A DNA stretch of 6,778 nucleotides from Candidatus Zipacnadia bacterium (GCA_029821455.1 JALGTI010000159.1:1-6778), one strand, 5' to 3'. Shown: positions 1 through 5,641, numbered from the stretch's first letter. Numbers and translations: made by a program. Notes: generated from the sequence alone by a model not told the origin.

Positions 1-586
1 CGTCCGCCCTTTCTGTATTGCTATGGTATGCCTCCGGCTTCATCCATTTGACGTGGGCGTCGGCGAACAGGACGTTCGATCCGTCATTGTGGATGCGGCA
101 AACGGCCCAGAATGAGAGTGCATCGCCGTAATACAGACCCGGTGGTCCGCAGGGTGGGCCGGCCATACAGCGGTCCCACTCGACGATTAGTATCTTGTAA
201 CTTGGGCTTTGAATCTCCGCCTGGCTCCTTTCAGGGAAGCCTGCGGAATATGGATAGCCAGCCATATTGCAGCCAACATTGTACCCGTGGCCGTAGTACC
301 AGGGCAGGTCCCGGCGGCTGGGGCATTTGAAAAGGTCACGATTGCCCATATAAGGGTCAAGTTTCGTCTTCCATTCCCTTTGTGGCTGGTAGACTTCGTC
401 GTAGTCGGAAGTGTACATCTCGAAGGCCAGTCCCATTTGATGCATATTACTGGCGCAGGTGATCTGTCTTGCCTTTTCCCGCGCCTGCGCGAAGACGGGG
501 AAGAGGATGGCCGCCAGAATCGCGATGATCGCGATGACGACCAACAGCTCAATCAGCGTGAAACCCATCCGTTGCGTTGATTGCAT
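1..586 (-). CDS. Type IV pilin-like / pseudopilin protein with H-X9-DG-type (DUF1559) C-terminus, 3' end beyond left edge
   Basis: At least 195 residues are visible and no stop is reached before the window edge. The N-terminus has a class III prepilin signal: a short leader ending at Gly8, then FTLIELLVVIAIIAILAA, with Glu13 as the +5 glutamate of the mature protein and one hydrophobic helix. The helix runs into LFPVFAQAREKARQ, a pattern I associate with Armatimonadota prepilins. Further on are CASNMHQMGLAFEMYTSDYD (about 44-63) and, near residues 166-177, HNDGSNVLFADA, the C-terminal H-X9-DG motif with Ala in place of the final Gly. Such proteins are processed by a prepilin peptidase and are thought to form pseudopili or surface structures; many paralogues per genome are usual. 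I chose the ATG at 586 because AAGAAAGGGAG lies 9 nt upstream. An ATG at 595 sits directly on that site, and 568 (MGFTLIE) is a less likely alternative. Family call is secure; the specific role is unknown. Confidence 0.9.
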   Translation of the reverse strand, partial: MQSTQRMGFTLIELLVVIAIIAILAAILFPVFAQAREKARQITCASNMHQMGLAFEMYTSDYDEVYQPQREWKTKLDPYMGNRDLFKCPSRRDLPWYYGHGYNVGCNMAGYPYSAGFPERSQAEIQSPSYKILIVEWDRCMAGPPCGPPGLYYGDALSFWAVCRIHNDGSNVLFADAHVKWMKPEAYHSNTERAD

Positions 587-595
587 TACAAACAT

Positions 596-606
596 CTCCC
601 TTTCTT
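596..606 (-). promoter_or_regulatory. Ribosome binding site deciding the pseudopilin start
   Basis: On the minus strand AAGAAAGGGAG (606 to 596) precedes three in-frame ATG codons. GGGAG is 9 nt from the ATG at 586 but directly abuts the ATG at 595, so 586 is favoured. Confidence 0.5.
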
Positions 607-651
607 GCATTGTGCGATCTGACTCTCAGCCGGCTGGACGTTGTAACACCC

Positions 652-680
652 ATTCTAAATTCGTGGCACTTTGGTCGCAA
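652..680 (-). promoter_or_regulatory. Candidate sigma70-type promoter of the pseudopilin gene
   Basis: Minus strand: -35 TTGCGA (680 to 675), a 17-nt spacer, and -10 TAGAAT (657 to 652, five of six matches to TATAAT). Transcription would start near 645, giving a leader of about 60 nt before the ATG at 586. That leader contains a 10-bp perfect palindrome, CAGCCGGCTG (627-636), which could form a small hairpin. The promoter was found by eye and is untested. Confidence 0.5.
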
Positions 681-705
681 AAAAAGAGAATGGCTTGCCA
701 GTCTC
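679..705 (-). terminator. Candidate intrinsic terminator of the ECF operon
   Basis: Starting inside the ecfA stop codon, the minus strand reads GAGA (705-702), C, TGG (700-698), loop CAAG, CCA (693-691), T, TCTC (689-686), followed at once by seven T (685-679). This gives a 7-bp stem with one C/T mismatch and a U-tract, the form of a rho-independent terminator. The stem is short and not GC-rich, so efficiency may be modest. It ends on the -35 element of the pseudopilin promoter, separating the two transcription units. Confidence 0.5.
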
Positions 706-1459
706 ACGCGATTGACAGGTCCGCTCCTTCTGTCATCTGCAGAGTCAATGAGGCTGGCACTTCGAGTCCGTGTCTCTCCAGAAGTTCGCGTTGGGTCAGG
801 AGCTCATCGGTTCGTCCGCAGATCACCACTCGACCCTCGTCCAGCAAGCAGACCCGGGAGCAGAGGCACGCGACCATCTCCAGGTCATGTGCTGCAATCA
901 GCTTTGTCTGCGGTAGCGTTTTCAACAGTTCTATGAAATGGCGGCGCATCCGTGGGTCGAGACTGGCTGTGGGTTCATCGAGTAGGAGAATATCGCAGTC
1001 CAGCGCCAGCACTGTTGCAATGGCGACTCGCTTCTTTTCGCCGATGCTCAGGTGATGGGTCAGCCGGCTCTCGAAGCCTTCCAGCCCCACCTGTGCGAGC
1101 GCTTGGGCGACACGCTCCTCAACCAGATCCATGGGCTTCTGTTGGCACAATAGCCCAAAGGCCACGTCATCGAAGACCCGGGGCATAAAGAGCTGATCGT
1201 CGGGGTCCTGAAAGACGAGCCCAACCCGCCGACGAATCTGCTGAGCAGTCTTCGGGGTGAGAAGCTCATCGAAGACCTTAACGATGCCCTGCCCGGAAAG
1301 CAGTCCGTTGCAATGCAAGAGCAGGGTGGACTTGCCCGCCCCATTCGGCCCAATGATACCCACAGCCTCTCCGTGCGCGATTTGCAGGCTCACATTGCGC
1401 AGAGCCGGGCGGCCGTCGGGATAGTCAAACGACAGGTTCTCGATTTCAATAGCCTTCAT
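704..1459 (-). CDS. ecfA: ECF transporter ATP-binding subunit (EcfA/CbiO family)
   Basis: A 251-residue ABC ATPase that powers substrate import by the ECF transporter from the cytoplasmic face of the membrane. All nucleotide-binding motifs are visible: Walker A GPNGAGKST (37-45), Q-loop VFQDPDDQLF (82-91, the pattern of the CbiO/EcfA family), signature LSIGEKKR (137-144, a variant of LSGGQ), Walker B ILLLDEP (157-163), D-loop SLD (166-168) and switch His191. Length is slightly below the usual 270-280. The start at 1459 is supported by an ATGA overlap with the ecfT stop, indicating translational coupling; an upstream extension to 1531 would lie inside ecfT and has no homology-like features. 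This is the last gene of the operon and the only ATPase in it, so a homodimer is expected, as in CbiO or BioM systems. The substrate cannot be read from this subunit. Confidence 0.95.
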   Translation of the reverse strand: MKAIEIENLSFDYPDGRPALRNVSLQIAHGEAVGIIGPNGAGKSTLLLHCNGLLSGQGIVKVFDELLTPKTAQQIRRRVGLVFQDPDDQLFMPRVFDDVAFGLLCQQKPMDLVEERVAQALAQVGLEGFESRLTHHLSIGEKKRVAIATVLALDCDILLLDEPTASLDPRMRRHFIELLKTLPQTKLIAAHDLEMVACLCSRVCLLDEGRVVICGRTDELLTQRELLERHGLEVPASLTLQMTEGADLSIA

Positions 1460-2232
1460 CTCAGACGACTCACGGCCGTAATACAAATTGCAGTGAGACA
1501 CACGGCGAGGCCGCCGGCAAGGTCCTGCCACCTCACTCGGTGATGTTGGTGAATGACTGGCAGCGTTCCGTCAAAGCCTCGCGCTACCATTGCATTCGCA
1601 ATCCGCTCTGAGCGCTCAAAGCAGCGGAGCATCAAACTGCCTGCCATCGCCACAGCGACTTTGAGACTATGTCCACGGCTGGTCGGCTGGCCTCGCGACT
1701 TCCTGGCACGCAGGGTCCGCAGCGTCTCGTCGCCGATGACGAACAGGTAGCGATATATCATTGCCATCAATATCACAACTAATGATGGTGCGCGAAGTTG
1801 GCTCAGTCCATCCAGCAGATGAGTGAAGTCCGTGGTGCCGGCAAGCAGTACCGCTATCCAGATGCAGAGCAGCGACTTGCCGGCGATACTGATGGCGGTA
1901 CGCAGCCCCTCGGCCGTAGCGGTCCAGCCTAGCCCCGGGACGGTGAAGAGGGGAGTACCTGCACCGTGCAAGAAGGGCAGTGAGGCGGCAATTACAACGA
2001 TCAAGGGACCTGCGATTAGCAGTCGCACTGCGATATAGCGCAGTGTAACCTTGCTCGGCAGTGTCAATGCGATAAGCAGCCCGGCAATGCCAAACAGCCA
2101 TACTGGCTTATACTGTGGCACCGCGATGGCCCCGACGATCACCACGACCGCACATACTATCTTCACGCGCGCATCCATGCTCGCGAATGGCGAGGTTGTC
2201 TGCGAATCTGGTTCCAGGTCGCTCAGATGCAC
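1456..2232 (-). CDS. ecfT: ECF transporter transmembrane coupling protein (EcfT/CbiQ family)
   Basis: A 258-residue polytopic membrane protein that links the substrate-binding S component to the ATPase. Hydrophobic segments are clear at about 24-58, 66-86, 115-131, 148-168 and 236-255. The two Arg-containing coupling-helix motifs that contact the ATPase are present: ARKSRG (176-181, a modified first ARG motif) and VARG (216-219). PFASMDARVKI near residue 15 matches the usual start of the folded region (SP-x-H-x-LDPR-K-like). The start codon is GTG at 2232, preceded by GAGGG with a 7-nt gap. It lies 25 nt after the FmdE-like gene, and its stop overlaps the ecfA start (ATGA). Family assignment is secure; calling it CbiQ in the strict cobalt-transport sense is not justified because CbiM and CbiN are absent here. 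Confidence 0.93.
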   Translation of the reverse strand: MHLSDLEPDSQTTSPFASMDARVKIVCAVVVIVGAIAVPQYKPVWLFGIAGLLIALTLPSKVTLRYIAVRLLIAGPLIVVIAASLPFLHGAGTPLFTVPGLGWTATAEGLRTAISIAGKSLLCIWIAVLLAGTTDFTHLLDGLSQLRAPSLVVILMAMIYRYLFVIGDETLRTLRARKSRGQPTSRGHSLKVAVAMAGSLMLRCFERSERIANAMVARGFDGTLPVIHQHHRVRWQDLAGGLAVCLTAICITAVSRLR

Positions 2233-2239
2233 TTTGCAG

Positions 2240-2244
2240 CCCTC
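2240..2244 (-). promoter_or_regulatory. Ribosome binding site for the GTG start of ecfT
   Basis: GAGGG on the minus strand (2244 to 2240) lies 7 nt before the GTG at 2232, in the 25-nt gap after the FmdE-like gene. It supports this non-ATG start over the internal ATG at MDARVKI. Confidence 0.5.
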
Positions 2245-2257
2245 GCTATGGATGCCA

Positions 2258-2671
2258 CTATTCCACAGTGTAAGTAAAGACCCGTTCCTCAGGTTGTTCC
2301 CACAGCCAGTAAGCAGCCACTTCGTCGCTTTCTTCTCGCATGATCTTGCTGGCTTGCTCGATGGTCTCCCTCACAGGCTGGAAGACAATTTGCTTGGGTG
2401 GTTCAGAGCAACTCACAGTGACGAGGATATCTGTGTCAGGTATGAGTTCGATATTCCGCTTACCCATCGTGCAGCCGGTACTCGTCTGGAGCCCATCTAC
2501 TACACATGATGGCGGCGGCGCGTCCGGACAGCGCACCATGGTGTGGATACCGAAATGGCGCTTGCCACCCAGCAGTTCCACCGCACGACGGCCTATCATC
2601 CACCCCAGCACGGCATACGGGCCCAAGTGACCGTGAAACTCTCTCGCCCTATCGAGCACGGACTGTTCCAA
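2258..2671 (-). CDS. Stand-alone FmdE-domain protein inside the ECF operon
   Basis: A 137-residue soluble protein matching the core of the FmdE family (PF02663), named after formylmethanofuran dehydrogenase subunit E. Visible family motifs: FHGHLGPYAVLG (12-23, with the conserved His13 and His15) and CPDAPPPSC (48-56) followed by DGLQTSTGCTMGK (59-71), giving C48, C56 and C67. The domain is known to bind metal ions in solved structures. The C-terminal treble-clef zinc finger found in some members is missing; the protein ends soon after the core. The start appears to be TTG at 2671 (GGGAG only 3 nt upstream); GTG at 2659 is an alternative. Either start overlaps the end of the S-component gene (23 or 11 nt). 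No formylmethanofuran dehydrogenase catalytic subunit is present, so a role with the transporter is inferred: perhaps accepting, sensing or modifying the imported metal or cofactor precursor. Confidence 0.85.
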   Translation of the reverse strand: MEQSVLDRAREFHGHLGPYAVLGWMIGRRAVELLGGKRHFGIHTMVRCPDAPPPSCVVDGLQTSTGCTMGKRNIELIPDTDILVTVSCSEPPKQIVFQPVRETIEQASKIMREESDEVAAYWLWEQPEERVFTYTVE

Positions 2672-3200
2672 CAGCTCCCACCCGCCTTAGCCACGTTATC
2701 AACAACGGTATGGTGGCCAACTGAATAATGATCCCTGGCAGACCTGCAACGACTGCGGCTGCGACGTACGCGAAGGCAGATACACGGAAGCCCAGTAGCG
2801 GCCCAACCGCTATCACTGCCAGACCCAGGACGGTTCGAGCCACCAGGATGGCCCCGACAGATGCCGCCCACGGATTCCAGCGCAAGCGGGAGGCAAGGAC
2901 ACTGGCGGTTGCGCCTAGTGCTGCAAGCTCGAAGCACATCATTATGGCAGTCGGCGGTGCGAGCGGTGGCATACCAGTCAATAGGGCTGAAAGTAGCGGG
3001 ACTATGGCTCCGACAGTTCCGGCGATAGCTGGTCGCACCAGTAGGCCCAGAATCAGAATGGGGAAGTGCATGGGTAGCATCATTTTGCCTAGTTGCGCCG
3101 CATGGAAGGCCAGAGGCAAGGCGATACCCAAGGCGCCAAAGAGTCCCCCCAGGGCTAACTCCCTGGCTGCACGCAGTTGATCGTCTGTTGTTTCAGACAT
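2649..3200 (-). CDS. ECF transporter S component (substrate-binding membrane protein), substrate unknown
   Basis: A 183-residue, very hydrophobic protein with about five to six membrane segments (roughly 15-33, 45-60, 62-76, 84-105, 112-132 and 143-170), the size and shape of ECF S components (PF12822-like). The N-terminus RAARELALGGLFGALGIAL contains the small-residue surface helix that such proteins use to dock on EcfT. Distinctive motifs are FHAAQLGKMMLPMHFP (32-47) and LLTGMPPLAPPTAIMMCFEL (73-92). It is the first gene of the operon, start ATG at 3200 with GGAAG 8 nt upstream, and overlaps the FmdE-like gene. It is not CbiM or NikM: it lacks their N-terminal Met-His start and the extra subunit CbiN. 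The clustered His and Met residues could be metal or cofactor ligands, but this is inference. The membrane-component call is firm, the exact S family less so. Confidence 0.82.
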   Translation of the reverse strand: MSETTDDQLRAARELALGGLFGALGIALPLAFHAAQLGKMMLPMHFPILILGLLVRPAIAGTVGAIVPLLSALLTGMPPLAPPTAIMMCFELAALGATASVLASRLRWNPWAASVGAILVARTVLGLAVIAVGPLLGFRVSAFAYVAAAVVAGLPGIIIQLATIPLLITWLRRVGAVGTVRAR

Positions 3201-3208
3201 GGCATCCG

Positions 3209-3213
3209 CTTCC
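3209..3213 (-). promoter_or_regulatory. Ribosome binding site of the S-component gene
   Basis: GGAAG on the minus strand (3213 to 3209) lies 8 nt before the ATG at 3200. It is a modest match and the only purine-rich site in range. Confidence 0.35.
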
Positions 3214-3216
3214 GGA

Positions 3217-3227
3217 GTTACTGTAAC
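3217..3227 (-). repeat. 11-bp perfect inverted repeat in the ECF operon leader
   Basis: GTTAC-N-GTAAC, symmetric about position 3222, lies between the candidate -10 box and the S-component start. It may be an operator or a small leader hairpin. A palindrome this short can also occur by chance. Confidence 0.3.
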
Positions 3228-3243
3228 CTTGTCAATGCCGTCC

Positions 3244-3273
3244 AGCTTAGCCTATCGTAACACCTCTTGTCAA
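3244..3273 (-). promoter_or_regulatory. Candidate sigma70-type promoter of the ECF operon
   Basis: Minus strand: a perfect -35 TTGACA (3273 to 3268), an 18-nt spacer, and -10 TAAGCT (3249 to 3244, four of six). Transcription would begin about 37 nt before the S-component ATG, so the leader is too short for any known large riboswitch. The -35 lies inside the 19-bp palindrome at 3261-3279, so a protein bound there would block polymerase. Confidence 0.45.
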
Positions 3274-3279
3274 GTGGTG
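3261..3279. promoter_or_regulatory. 19-bp near-perfect palindrome, candidate operator between divergent genes
   Basis: Two 9-bp arms, CACCTCTTG and CAAGTGGTG, flank a central T at 3270; eight of nine positions pair (mismatch at 3265/3275). It overlaps the perfect -35 box of the ECF promoter in the divergent intergenic region, the normal site and size for a dimeric repressor. No regulator gene lies in the window, so the binding protein is unknown. Confidence 0.45.
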
Positions 3280-3408
3280 CTACTCTGAAACCTGTAATCC
3301 TGATATTGGCAGGTGAAGCGGTCGGCTGCCGAGAAATGGACTGTATTAGCGAAGGCGACATAGTCCCGGGTGGGTCGCATCCGGGGCGAGAACTTGCAGG
3401 TCTATGGT

Positions 3409-3416
3409 GAGGTGAT
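3409..3416 (+). promoter_or_regulatory. Strong Shine-Dalgarno site deciding the DUF4838 start
   Basis: GAGGTGAT matches the consensus GGAGGTGAT over eight bases. It is well placed for the ATG at 3421 (GAGG ends 8 nt before it) and overlaps the ATG at 3415, which argues against that codon and against the GTG at 3370. Confidence 0.6.
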
Positions 3417-3420
3417 GACT

Positions 3421-5628
3421 ATGGGGACACTACTGGCAGGCATTATTGTACTGGCCCTGGGGGCTGGTACAGCAGGCGCACAGGTGGTCCTGGTTCAGGA
3501 TGGCCAGCCGCAGGCGACGATTGTGCTGCCCCAAGAAGCTAGCGATACCCTCAAGCTGGCTGCCGAGGAGCTGCAAACCCACATACAGCTCATCGCAGGC
3601 GCGCAGCTACCTGTCGTTGAGGAGGGCCAAACGACCGAGGGTGCTCTGATACTCGTAGGGCCGACGCAGATGACCTCGGACATGGACTTGCCCCTCACCG
3701 ACCTGGACATAGGGTTTGACGGATACGTTATCAGAACCGGCGAGGACAAGCTAGCTCTCTGTGGACGCACTGACCAGGGAACCCTGAACGCGGTCTATGG
3801 TTTCCTGGAGGATTATGTGGGTGTCAGATGGTACTATCCCGGCCCCTATGGCACGGATACCGCTCCTCAACCGGCAATCACCCTTGGCCCCATCAGTGAG
3901 GTCAACAAGCCCCGCTTCAAGGTGCGTAAGCCCTGGTACAATAGCACCTGCACCAATGGGTGGACAGAGGAGGAGAAGGAGGCCTACGGGGTCTGGTCGC
4001 GACGCAACCGCTGCGGAGGTATTAGTGGCTACGTTGGCCACCACTGGCGCTATTCCGTCCCTCCCGACAGGTACTTTGATGAGCATCCCGAGTACTTCGC
4101 CGAAATTCAGGGCGAACGCCGGCCTTCCCAGCTTTGCACTTCTAACGAGGAGGTGATAGAGCTTTACACTCAGGATATCCTGTCCCGCTTCAAGGCGGAC
4201 CCCAGCTTTATGTATGCTTCGATGTCGCCCAACGATGGCGCAGGCTGGTGCGAATGTGAGAAATGTCAGGCGGTCAGCAGTGATCTGACCAGCCGGATAC
4301 TGACCTTCATCAACCAGGTGGCGCACAATGTGGCGCAGGAATTCCCGGACCGCTATGTGGCGTTCTATGCTTACTCCAGCATAGTCAACCCGCCCAGGGA
4401 TAACATCGAGTGCGAGCCCAATGTGATGCCGTGGGTGACGCACTACAGCATCTGCCAGATGCATCCTCTGGGCGACCCGCGCTGTCCCTATCAGGCCAAC
4501 TTCCGCCGCATCATTGAGGGCTGGCGAGCGATATCGGAGCAGCTCGGCATCAGGGAATATGCGTCCTGGTGGCCGGTGCCGTGTTGCGAAAGCCGGCGGA
4601 TTGCGATGGATACACGGTATTACGCCTCCCTGGGGGCCACTGCAATGAGCCGGGAGTACCTGGAGGTCCAGTATGGCACTCCCTTGCTCCTGTGGGTTGA
4701 AAGCAAGCTGCTCTGGAACCCAGACCGGGACCTGTCTGAGCTTCTGGATGATTTCTTTGGTCGTTTCTATGGATCGGCAGGAGTGGAGATGCGAAAGGTC
4801 TATGACAGTCTGGCCGACAGGCAGGCGACTGCCGCTCCGTATGATTCCAACTGGACAGGGAACACATTTGAGGCGCCCAGGATATATCCCAGGGAGATGC
4901 TGGTGGCGGCCGTGCAAAGGGTTGAGGAGATTGCAGCGAGTATGGAGGAGGGAAGCTATCGGGAACGAGTAGCGCGGGAAGGCGTGGCGTTGGCTCACGC
5001 GGTGCAGTTCCTGGATACCTGGGCCGCGGACCGCGCCTATGCCCACAGCGGCAGCGAGGAGGACCGCAGGGCCGCCATCGAGCAGTTGCAGGCTGCCGTG
5101 GCGCTACGAGACGCTATGCCCGATAACTTCATGGTCAGCACCGCGATCCGCAACTGGGCAGCCCGGCAGCTCAAGCTCTACACCACCGACCGCACCCGGA
5201 TAACCGAAGCCGGCCAATGGAATTTGCACGACGATTACAATACCGGCGGGATGGTCAAACAAGATGCTGAGGAATTCTCAGGGCTCTACCTGAGCACCTG
5301 GGGTCTGGGGCTTCAGCGCGGCCGGGAGGGATATGTCCAGTATCATTTCGTTGCCGAGGGCGATCTGCGCTTTACTGAGGCCGAGTTGTACCGTCTGCTG
5401 ATGACAGGCGGAGACGGCATTCGGAATCGTATCGAGATACAAAAAGACGGCGGCGAATGGCAAGTCTTCTCTGAGGATATAGCCTACACAGTGACGGACC
5501 ACGTCTATAGCCTCAGCGATTACATCGCCGGGGCCAAAGAGTTCCGACTCCGCCTCTGGGGCAAGAATGAGTCCGACGGAGACATCCTGCTGCTGGACAA
5601 CTTCGGCATCAGAGGCCGGGCCGAATAA
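3421..5628 (+). CDS. Secreted DUF4838-domain protein, probable carbohydrate-active enzyme
   Basis: A 735-residue protein. Residues 1-20 form a hydrophobic signal-like segment ending AGTAGA before Gln21, though the n-region has no Lys or Arg. Residues about 33-155 resemble the accessory domain that precedes the barrel in alpha-glucuronidases and hexosaminidases: LAAEELQTHIQLIAG (47-61), ALILVGPT (75-82), DGYVIRTG (100-107) and GTLNAVYGFLEDYVGVRWYYP (from 120). The DUF4838 core, about 165-460, includes GHHWRY (206-211), YFDEHPEYFA, SMSPNDGAGW (267-276) and C277-x-C279-x-x-C282, then YASWWP and LLLWVESKLLWNP. A helical stretch follows, and about 595-735 looks like a beta-sandwich, possibly substrate-binding. 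The family has no reaction I can assign; a glycosidase-like role is inferred from architecture and the neighbouring GH2 gene. Start chosen by the Shine-Dalgarno at 3409-3416; ATG 3415 and GTG 3370 are alternatives. Confidence 0.88.
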   Translation: MGTLLAGIIVLALGAGTAGAQVVLVQDGQPQATIVLPQEASDTLKLAAEELQTHIQLIAGAQLPVVEEGQTTEGALILVGPTQMTSDMDLPLTDLDIGFDGYVIRTGEDKLALCGRTDQGTLNAVYGFLEDYVGVRWYYPGPYGTDTAPQPAITLGPISEVNKPRFKVRKPWYNSTCTNGWTEEEKEAYGVWSRRNRCGGISGYVGHHWRYSVPPDRYFDEHPEYFAEIQGERRPSQLCTSNEEVIELYTQDILSRFKADPSFMYASMSPNDGAGWCECEKCQAVSSDLTSRILTFINQVAHNVAQEFPDRYVAFYAYSSIVNPPRDNIECEPNVMPWVTHYSICQMHPLGDPRCPYQANFRRIIEGWRAISEQLGIREYASWWPVPCCESRRIAMDTRYYASLGATAMSREYLEVQYGTPLLLWVESKLLWNPDRDLSELLDDFFGRFYGSAGVEMRKVYDSLADRQATAAPYDSNWTGNTFEAPRIYPREMLVAAVQRVEEIAASMEEGSYRERVAREGVALAHAVQFLDTWAADRAYAHSGSEEDRRAAIEQLQAAVALRDAMPDNFMVSTAIRNWAARQLKLYTTDRTRITEAGQWNLHDDYNTGGMVKQDAEEFSGLYLSTWGLGLQRGREGYVQYHFVAEGDLRFTEAELYRLLMTGGDGIRNRIEIQKDGGEWQVFSEDIAYTVTDHVYSLSDYIAGAKEFRLRLWGKNESDGDILLLDNFGIRGRAE

Positions 5629-5640
5629 GCCCTTCCGGGC
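5629..5640. terminator. Weak candidate bidirectional terminator between convergent genes
   Basis: GCCC-TTCC-GGGC directly follows the DUF4838 stop and precedes the GH2 stop on the other strand, forming a 4-bp GC stem with a 4-nt loop readable from either side. There is no T-tract, so this is only a suggestion, made because the 13-nt gap is the only place between the two convergent stops. Confidence 0.2.
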
Positions 5641-5641
5641 G

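Noticed and set aside
459..1055. 198-residue plus-strand frame across the pseudopilin start and ecfA
   Set aside because: It runs antisense across two well-supported genes and their promoter/terminator region, and the translation (Ser/Arg/Cys rich) has no domain character.
2649..3200. Calling the S component CbiM/NikM and the operon a cobalt or nickel transporter
   Set aside because: The N-terminal Met-His signature of CbiM/NikM is absent (the MH motif is internal, at residues 44-45), and no CbiN/NikN or cobalamin genes are nearby.
3267..3298. Plus-strand promoter TTGTCA ... TGTAAT for the DUF4838 gene
   Set aside because: The spacer is 20 nt, outside the normal range, and the -10 match is poor. 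No other convincing plus-strand promoter was found, so none is annotated.
3201..3369. Cobalamin, molybdenum-cofactor or vitamin riboswitch ahead of the ECF operon
   Set aside because: The leader after the candidate promoter is only about 37-45 nt and I see no B12-box-like or other conserved riboswitch core on the minus strand.
3751..5046. 431-residue open frame on the minus strand inside the DUF4838 gene
   Set aside because: It lies wholly antisense to a gene with clear family motifs, has a His/Pro/Arg-rich composition with no recognisable domain, and lacks a convincing ribosome site; it is a shadow of GC-rich codon use.
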